From: Megascapheus bottae | Taxonomy: Eukaryota; Chordata; Mammalia; Rodentia; Geomyidae | Length of the DNA: 64,000 bases | Direction: 5' to 3' | NCBI GenBank assembly: GCA_024803745.1 | Contig: JANJXV010000013.1 | Span: 55,274,501 to 55,338,500, forward strand | Part shown: positions 38,641 through 49,739 of the stretch, one piece after another | Position numbering within the stretch: the stretch's first letter is position 1 | Layout of the letters: every line of letters starts with the position of its first letter | The notes under the pieces: generated by a model | The model's database searches: none | The model's input: the letters and a program-made list of their open reading frames with translations, nothing else | Told to the model about the DNA's origin: nothing | Translations under genes and position numbers: made by a program

Positions 38641-40394
38641 GAGGATCACAGGTCGAAGCCAAGAAGGCCAGGAAAGACTTCTCCCCAATCAACTACCAAA
38701 AAAGTAAACCAATAAATAAAGGGGTCAGGAGTCCATCTGTGTTCCGAGACCTGAAAATCGTGGTTCAAAGCTCGCTTGGGGAAAAACAACAAAACTGTCA
38801 GACTCTTATCTCCAATTAACCAGCAAAAAGCCAGGAATGGAACAGAGCTCATGAAAGCTTAGGGCGCTGGTTTCAACAAAAGCAACAAAAACAAAGATAC
38901 AGAGGAGAACTAGCCAGAAGTACATGGAAATCTGCACAGTGCAGGGGTGTGGGTTTTCCTGTGTGCTCACTGAGGGCCACTGGAAGCCTGGACGGCGCCA
39001 CCTCAGGCAAGTGGGAGCTGGACAGCCATCCACCCCCTCTGTGTCCCCAATGTCACTCATGTGTTCACTCAACAAATATTTGCTGGCTGCTTCTTGGGTG
39101 CAAACAAGGAGAAGATCTAGATCGGCACGAGGACGCCCCTCTGCCTTCCTGCAGACTGGGCAAAGGGCAGACAAGTGTCACCTGCATTACACTGGGCATG
39201 AGGAGGGGTCAGGCAAGGAGGCGCAGGCCGGCCCCTCCAGCCAGCGACAGCACTGGGGTGACGAGCCCAGGGGCGGGAGAGGGCCCCTGCCGTGCCAGAG
39301 AGCTGGACAGTGGCCCTGGTGCAGGCCCTGGAAGGTCTGGGTTTTCTCTTCCATCCAGGCAGTCGTGGAAGGGATGGCAGCCAGGCCAGGCCATGCTGGC
39401 AGAACTGGGGACAATGTCCAAGGAGGAGGTGGCACCAGTGACCACTCTGGAAGCCAAGGCCCTGGGCTGACATCCCTGGTCCCCGCTTGGGGCTTCCACA
39501 GGGCTGGCTGCCTCCTGCTGGGGGAAGGGCCTTTGCCCTGTGGAGGCAGGTTGAGGCTGGGAGCTGAGCACGGCTGCGTGGAAGGCACTGTGAGAGGGGT
39601 GGGGCTGGGGTGAGCAGAGGACCTGGGAATTTGTACTCAGACCCTCCTGGCAGCCTCAGCTGTGGGCAATGCACCAAGCATTTCACAGCATGTGACCTAC
39701 GACATGAGGGCCAAAGACAGGCCTGCCTGTATCCCCTGCTAGCTACCCAGGAGGTTGAGGGATCAGCTTGAGGCCAGGCAGGAAAGCCTGTGAGACTCTT
39801 ATCTCCTCTGACTGGTGCATGTGCGTGCACGCATGCGCACACAAAACAAAACTGTGGGGGCAAAGCCCAGATACCCAACATCCAGACGGCTTGTAGACAC
39901 AAGACCGCACTTTTGTGAACACAAGAACACAAGCAAAATGAGGGGCGGATATTGGCACAGAACCAGTGTTTGCAGCCAACACTTCTAGAGAACCCACATG
40001 CATCCAACTGCAGAGTCAAGGAGACCTGGGAATATTGGTAGGGTTCACTCCAGGGGCCACATGTCTTCACAGAATGCTCTTGCTGCTGCTGAGACTGGAG
40101 CAGGGGCATATGCCTGAAATCCCAACTACTCAGGAGGCAAAGAAGTGTGATGCCAGCCTTGGCAAAATATAAGCAAGAGTCCATTCTTAAACAGCAAGTT
40201 GGACAAGTAGTGCTGAAGGAAGATCAAAGTCTGGCCTAGGGCAAAAATTCTAGACCCTATCCAGAAAAGATAATTAAAGGCAAAATGGCTGGGTGCATCG
40301 CCTAAATAATAGCACGCTTAAATAGCAAGCTTCAGGGCTCCAGTTGGAATCTCAGTACCAAGGAGACAAGTACTGCAGAGGACGTAAAGTCAGA

Positions 40395-40830
40395 ACCCTC
40401 GCTGCTGCTGGCAGGAACACGGAACAGTCATATAAGGTCCCCACGCCTGTCATGGCTTCTCGCAGGCACCTGTCCACACACAAGCCTGTCCACTGATGCC
40501 CACATGTTCACAGCAGCAGTGTCTGTGACAGACAAAAATCAGAATCAACTCAGATGCCCATCAGCAGTGAGTAAATAAAACGCAGTCTTCGTGTTCAACA
40601 GAGCAGTACTTGGCTGTGAAAAGAAATGACCCACGAACACACAACACAAAACACAGGCGAACCCTGAAAACACAGTGCCGAGCCCAAAGAGCTGGCACAG
40701 GGCTTTCCACACACACAAAATGTCCAAACCTAGAGACAGAGTAGGGGCTGCCAGGGGCTCAGGTCATGGGGGCTGTGAATACTGGCAAAGGAGGAGTGTA
40801 TTTCTATAGAGAGTGACAAAAAAATGTCCT
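40395..40830 (+). mobile_element. Old LINE-1 fragment
   Basis: Diverged ORF2-terminal and 3' sequence: GTTCACAGCAGCAGTGTCTG, CAGATGCCCATCAGCAGTGA and a GAGTACTTGGC-like motif are typical of ancient L1M copies. No open frame remains. CPT1A intron 1. Confidence 0.6.
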
Positions 40831-40837
40831 AAAGGCT

Positions 40838-41045
40838 GCATGCCAGTGGCTCATACCTGCAATTGAGCTACTCAAGAGGCTGGGATCCTCTGAGGGCCAC
40901 AGTTCAAAGCTCGCCTGAGCAGTCAAGTCCCTGAGACTTTTACTCTAATTAATCACCAAGGAGCTAGAAGCGGCACTGCGGCTAGCTTTGAGCACAAAAG
41001 CTCAGGGACAGTGCCCAGGCCCTGAATTCAAGCCCCAAGATTCAA
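40838..41045 (+). mobile_element. B1-headed composite SINE
   Basis: Right monomer has lost the GGTAGAG part; ends CAAGCCCCAAGATT. Confidence 0.72.
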
Positions 41046-44000
41046 ACCCGCGCATGGGCACGTGTATGCATGAGTGCACATGTACACACACACAATTCGT
41101 AAAACTGTAGTGACAGCCGAACATGTAACTACAGTAAAAACCAGAGCATGAGCAAGGGAAGAAGGCTCTATAACTACAACCTCCTGTACATCACCTTTAT
41201 AATAACAATTTAAAAATTAAATTTAAAAATGAATGATCTTAAAACTATGGGGAAAAAACCCACAGAAGCACCAGCATTAGAAGAGGACACAACAAAGCTC
41301 CTGACCACAAGTGCTGTCCATTGAACACAGAGCAGCTGGACAGACATCTGGCCCCCAGGCAGGGAGGAGAGTGACCTGTTCCCACCACAGAATGACAGGT
41401 ATGGGGCCACACTGTGCTATCTCTCTCCCTGACACTAAATTATCCAGATTAGATTGCTGACTAAATGTTCACAAGTATGGGTTTATGGTGGGAGATGGAT
41501 AGGGTTCCCGGCAGCAGGGTGGGGGAATGAAAGCCGTGGGTGGGGCCGCAGGGGTGCTGGCTCTCCTGCACACACAGGAGACCTAAAATATACTCAAGAT
41601 TATAAAACACCTGCCCACTGTGATTCACGCTAGGCCCCTCCTGTGTGGAAATATACCACAATACACACAACACATATATAGCATGCCACATGGACACATG
41701 CACGGTACATATATACAACATATACCATACAACACAGAGATTCACGCAGCACAATGCACATCAACAACTCACAATACAAAACACATGCACATACACACAG
41801 CAGTCCCAGGAACCCCATCGCAGGTGCCAGTCTGCTCCCCCTGTGGTGAGCGCCCCATAGGATCCACAGAGATCTGCAGAACCCTCCGAGAGACAGGAAC
41901 ATAGAATAAGGTTGCCAGAGCCGGTGGAAGTGGCTGAGGAAGCCCAGACCCCACCTTCACCCACAGCCACAGTCACGGGGACGTGCACGCAGGGTCTGGC
42001 TACCCCCTCCACCTACCCACACCCCTGCAAGAAGCCGCTGCCCCCACCCCCACAACAGGGCCTTCTGCCTGCCACCTGCCTCTCACCTGTCACCAGGTGA
42101 AGATGGATATAATCTGGGCACCTGAGCCACTCTCAGAAACTGCAGCCCGGGGGAGCAAGGACAGCAGCCCGGCTCTGTACAGGGACCCCAGCAGGCCCCT
42201 GCCTCGGGCCACAGCCTTCCTAGCTAAGTTCTCTAAGACCCAGAACTTTCTCCTTCAGGTAAGCAGAAAGGAAATGTAACAGCCAACCTGCCTTCTGCCC
42301 TCCATCCCCTGCAGAAGCAGGAGGATCTCAAGTTCAAGGTCAGCAGTGCTTGGACGCTGCCATCTTCCCGCGTGACACTGGAGTGTCCTGGGGGTGGGGG
42401 CCATACTGGGCGGGAGACCGCAAGGGGGCGCCAGGGCGTCTTCACCTGTCACAAGCCAGGAGGCACCGAGGTGCCCAGTGCATTCCTGTCATTTAATGGG
42501 GGTGGAGCAGGCACAGAAAAGGAGCCCCCCTGTGTCCTCTCTCCTCCCTGTCCCATTGCACTGCTCCGTCCAGCTCCCCTCCTCCCTGCACCCACTGTGT
42601 CCTCCTGAGAGGCTCTGCCAGGGCGGTGGTGAGTGGGGCTCCAACCCTTGGCACTTGCTCCTCTCCTATGTCTCTGAGCGGCCTGCAGTCCCTCCCCGCT
42701 GTCTTCCTTTCAGCACAGGCACCCACATGTTCCCACTCCAGCCACAGTCCCCCCTTCTGGTAACACCCCTGGTGTGCCAGACATGGAGTGGGCACGGCAG
42801 CCATGGCGCCCCTGTGCTGGCTCTACTAACCTGGCCACCTGGCTGGAGGCTTCTAGCATGGACACCTCCTCTTCACCCTCCCTCTTTCCCTCCCTCTCAA
42901 GGCTGCGGTGGGGGGAAGGGAGGGAGTGGGAAGGGTCTGCCACGCCCCCAATACAGTGCCCTTCCTTCCTCCAGGCTGTCACCCACAGCACACCTGCAGC
43001 CTGCACCCCTCCCCAAGATCCTGCTAGGGACCCCAGCTTTGACTCACCCCTGGCTCAGGATACACCTCGCCCTCCCCACCTGCCTGGGCCCTGTCACCGG
43101 TGCAGCAACACCTGTCCCCAGCCTCTGCCCCACCCCCACTCCCCAGGACTGCTTTGCTGTTTAATTGTGGGGGAGGGGGCCCCTAGAGACAGGCTCCACC
43201 GCAGGGCCCCATCTGCACCTGCGCCCAAGCTCACGAGTCACAGGAAAGAGCATACAGGAAAGAACGCCGAAGAGAGAAGGGACAGAAAACCCGAAAGGAA
43301 GAGAAACACAAGTGGCTAGAGAGAAGGCTGCACTGCCCGCTCCCCCATGGAGGGGACAGTTAGAATACCTCCAGCCTCTGGATGAGATTCAGGACAGGAG
43401 GAACGGTGCCCACATCTCTAGGCTGGCTGGTGGCAGGACATGGCTGCTCCCTGCCCTGTGCCCCCAGCCTGGCTCAGGGCAAACCCTGGGGGGGTGCGAG
43501 GCAGGCACCTCCAGATCCCATCACTCCTACTAGGAAACACACAGCATCTGGACCAGCCCTGTGGGGTTGAAAAAGAACTATTGCTGAGAGGGGCCGAGAG
43601 GGGGCTGCCGCCCAGCCGACGGGGAGCTCACCCACGCCTCCTTGCCTGGAGCCCACGTGGGTGCCCGCCGACTGCCAAGCGGAGAGTGAACTGCCCCTCT
43701 ATGCGCCACGGGGGCTGCCAAGGGAGGGGCCCAGCACTAAGTACCTTAAAGTAATCCGCTCTTGCAACAGCACCAAGATGCAGGCTTAAGACAGGGAGCT
43801 GGGAAGCACGACCTATTTTCCTGGTCTGGGCAGGCGCAGGGCACTGGAGTTTGCACCGACAGCTTTGCTCCAGCGGGCCAGCACGCTGCCATGAGAGCCA
43901 CCCGGCAGCCCTGGAGAGCTGGGAAGTTCTACCCATCACACGTCGCCATGCCGTCCCCATCACTCTTCTCACTGCACCAGGGCCTCCCGCTCCTCCACCC

Positions 44001-44137
44001 CCAGCTGCCTCTGGCTCTGCCAGCCCCTGAAGCTCAGGGTTTTCCAAGACGGGCACCAGTGTTATCTATGCTTGCTGCTAAATTGTGTTTGATCCGGCAG
44101 AACATCCCCATTTGGGGGTTTGCTTTCCTCCCCTTTC
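41046..44137. other. CPT1A intron 1, unique sequence
   Basis: Mostly unique, with a CA/TA-rich patch at 41650-41790 and C-rich stretches at 42480-43140. Frames of up to 256 codons are open but Pro/Ser-rich, unsupported by any motif or splice structure. Confidence 0.5.
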
Positions 44138-44318
44138 TTCCTCTCCTTCTCCTCCTCCTCTCTCCCCATCCCTCCTCTTCCTCCTCCTCCTCTTCTTCTT
44201 CTTCTTTTTTTTCCTCCTCCTCTTCCTCCTCCTCCTCCTCCTCGTTGTCGTCATCGTCTTCTTCTTCTTCTTCTTCTTCTTCTTCTTCTTCTTCTTCTTC
44301 TTCTTCTTCTTCTTCTAC
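44138..44318. repeat. Polypyrimidine triplet tract, (TTC)~19 on plus strand, CPT1A intron 1
   Basis: CTC/CCT/TTC triplets followed by an uninterrupted TTC run at about 44257-44315. Because CPT1A is transcribed from the minus strand, its pre-mRNA carries (GAA)n. The tract is homopurine-homopyrimidine and mirror symmetric. Confidence 0.9.
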
Positions 44319-44989
44319 TGCAGCTTAAACTCAGATTCTCAGGGGTTCACTTAAAACTTTTTCCCCTCCAAGCTGGCATTCTCCCACTTGAGCTACAATT
44401 CTACTCCATTTAGTTTTGGTAAAACTGTTCATTATTCTGTTCCAGCCTCCCCGCCCCCGCCTGACGTCTGTGACGAATAGCTCTGTATGACAGAGCTGCT
44501 GCAGTGCAGTTCCCTTCCTCCATCACCAACAGCCCTGGACCAAAACCCTCTTACCTCAGAGATGAGCAGCCTGAATCCTGCCGGGCCAAGCAGCAGAGCA
44601 GCCACCGGAAGACAGTCCAGCTTCCTCTGGCAGCCAGGGGCCTTGCCCAGTCTCTGCCCACTAGGCTGGTGCTGGGGCTGCAAAGTGAAGCAGCAGCCAG
44701 CGAGGAAAGGAGGGAATGGGGCAGGGGCAGGCCTTCCCTCGCTGTTAGACCTCAGAATCTACCTAGAGAAAGCAGGTGATGTAGAAAGACCTACTGCATA
44801 ACTACTGGACACTAAAACTAGCCTAGGGGGACAGCGCTTCCAGGAACTCATCTTTATAGCACCGGAATTATGTAAATAAATTCTGTGCTGGAGGACAGAT
44901 TTCAACACAGCCTAGCAGTCACAGGGAGGAGGTGGAAATGTCAGGTGAGTAGGTGGTGGCCTGGAAAAGAGAAAAGATGCTTGTTCTTG

Positions 44990-45440
44990 CCCGGCACTGC
45001 AGCTCACGCCCTGTAATCCTGCCTGCTCAGGAGGCTGAGATCTGAGGATCATCACACTTCTGAAGCCAGCTGGACTGACGCTCTTTTTTTTTTTTTTTTT
45101 TTTTTTTGGCCAGTCCTGGGCTTGAGCTCAGGGCTTGAGCACTGTCCTTGGACTTTCTCAAGGCTAGCACTCTACCACTTGAGCCTCAGCACCACTTCCG
45201 GCTTTTTTGCTATGTATGTGGTACCGAGGAATCGAACCCGGGTCTTCATGCATGCTAGGCAAGCACTCTACCACTAGGCCAAACTCCCGGCCTGGACTGA
45301 CACTCTTATTTTCAATTAACCACCCCCAAAAAAGCTGGAAGTAGAGCTGTGGCTCAAGTGATAGGGAGCCAGCCTTGAGTTTAAAAAAGCTCAGGGACAG
45401 CCTGAGGTCCTGAGTTCAAGCCTACTGCCAGTATCAAGGG
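44990..45440 (+). mobile_element. B1-headed SINE interrupted by an IDL-Geo-like SINE
   Basis: Host halves 44990-45085 and 45293-45440; minus-strand IDL-Geo-like copy 45086-45292 with a 15-bp duplication TGGACTGACGCTCTT / TGGACTGACACTCTT. Confidence 0.85.
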
Positions 45441-46204
45441 GGGAGGGGGAGGGAGATTCCTGAAATTACAACACACACAAAATTAGGTCACCAGTGTAAG
45501 CAAAATGCCACTGTGGCCAGCAAGAAAACTACAGCTACCATATACACAATTTGTGCCGATTTAAGATTCTTCCCATGCTCTTCCAGAAGAACTGCTCTCT
45601 CCCAGACACAGGTGCCGCCTTGTGTGAACTGACTCAGGCCCGCTGGGAACCCCATGAGAGAAGGCTAGCTACAGAAGTGACAGCCTTGTGGAATGCCTGG
45701 CAGGGTCTCTGGGAGCACTGAAGGGGAGGGGGAGGGGGGTGGCATGTGGGTCTGCCCCTGGGGAGCCAAGGACATTGCACATAAAGGCCCAACACCCAGC
45801 CCTCCAACACAGGCTCCATTTGGGGTGGGGACCATGTTCTCAGCTGTTTGGTGTGATTTCCAAGGCCACAACCGAAACACAGATAAGGGGAATCCCAGGA
45901 AGGTTCTGGAAGGATAGCTTCGGCCTATGGGTTTCCTTGGAACCAGCAATTGGAGCAAGGATGGTCACACTTCCAAAGCCAGAGGCAGGAAAAACATCCG
46001 CTGGTGGAAAGGAGCCTGTGCTCCTTTCTACTCAAAGCTGGTGCTTCACCACTTGGGCCATACCTTCTCTTTTTCCTCCCAATCGTACTTTTAACGAGAA
46101 AATATCCAAGCTGGGCAGCCTCTAATCTCAGCTACTTAGTGGCACAACCAAGAGGACTGGATCACCTGGGAGCAGAGACAATAAAAACAAGAGACAACCA
46201 AAAC

Positions 46205-46555
46205 TAAAAGAGGCCAAGACCTGAAGATCACAGTTCAAAGCCATCCCAGGAGGGAAAGCCTGTGAGACCCCCTAGCTCACCAGCAAAAACACTGGGAGTA
46301 GAAATGTGGCTCATTGTTAGAGCAGCAGCCTTGACTGGGAAAAGCTCCAGGTTAAAGACCCAGAGCCGCAGGGCACAGTAGTCACGCCTATCATCCTAGG
46401 GATCGGAGGATCGTGGTTCAAAGCCGGCCGAGGCACTAAAGTCCATGAGACTCTCATCTCCAATAAGTGGGGCTGTGGCTCTAGGGGTAGGGTGGTAGCC
46501 TTGAGCTGAAGAGCTCAGGGACAGTGCCCAGGCCCAGAGTTCAAGCCCCATGACC
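46205..46555 (+). mobile_element. Two B1-headed SINEs
   Basis: Degenerate copy 46205-46360 and fuller copy 46368-46553 ending CAAGCCCCATGACC. Confidence 0.68.
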
Positions 46556-47084
46556 CTTCTTTTTTTTTTAAAGGAGAGAGATCCAGGACTTCTCCTTGTA
46601 TGGGATACTATCCCTGAAAAGTCCTCAAGTCACAGCTGGGGTGTCCTGCCTCCTTTCAGCCTATTCCCCATCCCCTCCATTCTGCACCAAGTGGCCCTGA
46701 GCTTATCAGATCCCGGCTTGCAACACACGGTACAGTTGCACCCACTCATGACCCCAATCCTGAATTCTCAGGCATGCTAACTGACAGGAGTTGGGGGAAC
46801 CATCCTGATACCCACACCATGAAAGTGAAAACTTCCTCCAAGGACAGGCATCGAACCCACCGGATCCTTGCACAACCACCCCACGGGCTGGATGCAGACC
46901 ACACAGCACCATCAGAGAATTAGGGCCCCGCCACCTGTCACGGGCCCTCAGGGGACCAAGTTCAAATCTGTGAGGGCAGCTTCCATGAAATGCAGAGTGC
47001 TTCACTCCATCCTCACCCAGGTGGTGACAGCACTAAGTTAGGCATCGTGAGTTTTCACATGCCGGAAACTACCGTCACCATCAC

Positions 47085-47285
47085 GGCCAGGTGCCAATGG
47101 TCCATACGTGCAATCCCAGCTACTCAGAAGGCTGAGGTGGAGGTTTAAAATCAGACAAATCCCAGCCTCTCATCTCTAGTGAACAGCAAAAAGGCCAAAC
47201 TAGAGGTGTGGCCCAAGTGGCAGAATGCCAACTTTGAGCAAACAGGCTAAGGGAAAGAATCCAGGCCCTGAATGTGAGCCTTAAT
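47085..47285 (+). mobile_element. B1-headed composite SINE
   Basis: Head GGCCAGGTGCCAATGGTCCA; right monomer reaches CCAGGCCCTGAATG and a CA-rich tail follows. Confidence 0.72.
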
Positions 47286-47949
47286 ACGGACATGTATGCA
47301 CACATTCATGTCTTACACGCACTGCACACACACACACACTCATGGCGTGCACACACAGCATCACATCCAGCTTCTCAGCTCCACAAAACTCAGGTGCCGA
47401 GCCACCACCCTTCAGAAGGAAATGAAAACCAGAAAGGCTCTGGTCAAATGCCTTCTCGCATCCAATCGGACTCCACCAGGGGAAAGGGTGAAGGGCCCTC
47501 TGCCTGCCAGGTGTTGGAGGTACCACAGACCTGGTGTGAACTCCAGCTCCACCGAGGAGCTGACTGAAGAACACGCTCCACTGGGTACCAGCCCAGCAGG
47601 GGCCACCATACCCTCCTGGCCTCCACCCCAGCTCCACCCTGCTTCTCCTTCCTTGGCCCTTCTGGCTTAGACATAGGCCTGAAGCACCCCACACCTACCA
47701 TGTGTGCACAATAAAGAAGACAGAAAGCTAGCCTGGCAGGCTGGCACTGAACGCTTCTGGGGGGGGGGGGCTGGAGGAGCTCCCTCTGGAAATCAGGGCT
47801 GAGCGTTCTTATAAGTGAAGCAGCAGGTCTTCCATGAGTCACCTGGGAGTTACAGTGTGTGACAACTCCTTAAAGCTACTGTGTGCACTTTGAAAACACA
47901 CACAGGTATTTTCAATGGGATGGGAGAAGATTTGTATTGGACAATTTGA

Positions 47950-48075
47950 GCCAGCCGCTGATGGCTCATGCCCATAATCCTAGCTACTCAGGAGGCTGAA
48001 GCTGAGAGACTAGCTCCAATTAGCCCATAAAAAGCCAGAAGTGGAGATGTGGCTCAAGTGTTAGAGAACCCCAGT
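47950..48075 (+). mobile_element. B1-headed SINE, truncated
   Basis: Head and linker only, running into the purine repeat at 48076. Confidence 0.7.
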
Positions 48076-48196
48076 AAGGGGGGAGGGGGAGGGAGGGGGG
48101 AGAGAGGGGGAGGGAGAGAGGGGGAGGGAGAGAGGGGGAGGGAGAGAGGGGGAGGGAGAGAGGGAGAGACAGACAGACAGACAGAGAGACAGACAG
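48076..48196. repeat. 14-bp purine repeat plus GACA
   Basis: Repeats of AGAGAGGGGGAGGG at 14-bp period, then (GACA)n near 48166-48196. It forms the tail of a truncated B1-headed SINE at 47950-48075. Confidence 0.85.
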
Positions 48197-49479
48197 TGTG
48201 GGGGGGGAGTGAGAGAAGATCCCTGTCCTCGGGCCTACTCCCTATTCAGGGACAAGCTGATTGTCTGCTTATGACTGTGCTGGAGAGCCAGGGGACACAA
48301 AGGGAGCACTAAGCAATGGCTTGGGAAGAGAAGGGGTCACTGCGGACAGCTGGTGCCTTTGACCTGTAGAAGGTACACAAGTTGTGAACATTCACCGTTG
48401 GTCCCCACAGCTTCCTCTACTTTGGCTTCCAGAGGCACCCAATGAACTAAGGATACCTGCAAAGGACCCCACGATAGCAGGAGCCTGCAGCAATCCCGGG
48501 AAGAAGAGGCACTGCTACATCTGTCCTTCCTTCAGGCTATATGCTTGTCCTGGAAACGGAGGACGGCAAATGTGGGGGCAACTCAGGAAGAGGCCGGTGG
48601 CAGGTGCTCCCCACACACAGGGGAAGTTGGGAATGGAACCAGGTGACCCTCAAGTTCCCAGGACATGCCGGGAATGACCAGCACCGGAACACAGGGAAGG
48701 CCCTTTCCAGTCTACCCAAGAGTTCCAGGGCCACCATGGATGCCATCCTCAGGAAGAGTGGTTGCCCTATCTGTGAACCTTCCCGGGGAGGCCAGTGCCC
48801 TGCCAGCAGCTTCTTTATCAACTCCCATCTAGCAAGGACGTCAGAGCAACCACACAGGAAGGGCAAAGGTGGACTCTTTTCAGAGCCAGGCTGCCACGTT
48901 ACCCAAACAACAGAGCAAGCTGACTTCAAGTCAGGGCCAGCGGGCACCCCATGTCCACCAGCTATCAGAATGGGGTTGAAGTTGAAGGCTACAAAAAGAT
49001 AACAAATATTTGAAATCAGCCAGAGTACATGTTCCTGTGTCAGAGAGATTTAAAACAAAACAAACAAAAAAAATGATATGCCCTGCACCACTGGGACTAT
49101 TATTTCTAAATCAAAGACTGCTATTAGCTGCAGCCTCAGGAGTAGAGATGGGTAAGGCCACTTTGCCCTTTTAATTTTGCCCATGGGCCTGCCTTGTTTA
49201 CTTTTACAACAAAAGAGTGCTTAGAAGAAAGGCTCCAGGTTGGCATGGGCTATCTAAAGGCAGTCGAGGCTTCTATTGTTGAACTGTGAGATTATTTTGC
49301 TTTCTGCTTTGCTGGGCATGCCTACCCAGCCACAACCCCCCCCCCTTATTTTTAAAGAAAAGTGAAGATGGGGTCTCTGAACTCTTGAGATCCTCCGGCC
49401 CCGGCCTCCGGAGCTGGGGGCCGCTTCTGCCACAGACTTCCTAAGGAATCCCCCTTGAACCACCATTTTACGCTCAACC
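48197..49479. other. CPT1A intron 1, unique sequence before CpG island
   Basis: No SINE. TGCCTTTGACCT at 48354-48365 resembles a nuclear-receptor DR1 element. Nothing else is recognised. Confidence 0.45.
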
Positions 49480-49729
49480 CCACCAGTTCTTCCGGAATTC
49501 AAGCCCGGATTTGCAGGGCGGCCGGACTTGGGCCCGTCAACAGGAACCAGGCGGAGTGATGAACACTTTCCAACGCAAGAAGAAGAAGAAGAAAGCCCGA
49601 GCGCACGAGGCGGCCCTGGGCCGGAGCGGGCGGAGACCCCGGCTTCGGCCCAGGGCGCGCTTGGACCGCGGCCCGGGAGGACGCGGCCCGCAGCTGCGGC
49701 CTCGGCGCCCGGCCCGCCCCGCCCGCGGC

Positions 49730-49739
49730 GTCACGTGAC
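49730..49739. promoter_or_regulatory. GTCACGTGAC palindromic E-box
   Basis: Ten-base perfect palindrome containing CACGTG, the form bound by USF and TFEB/MITF family factors (CLEAR type). It lies in the first-intron CpG island 1.7 kb downstream of CPT1A exon 1. Binding is inferred. Confidence 0.5.

Noticed and set aside
39117..40184. Minus-strand frame of 355 codons in CPT1A intron 1
   Set aside because: Begins within SINE sequence, lacks any motif, and shows no exon structure; random open frame in GC-rich intron.
42394..43164. Plus-strand frame of 256 codons, Pro/Leu/Ser-rich
   Set aside because: No recognised domain, no start context support and poor coding composition.
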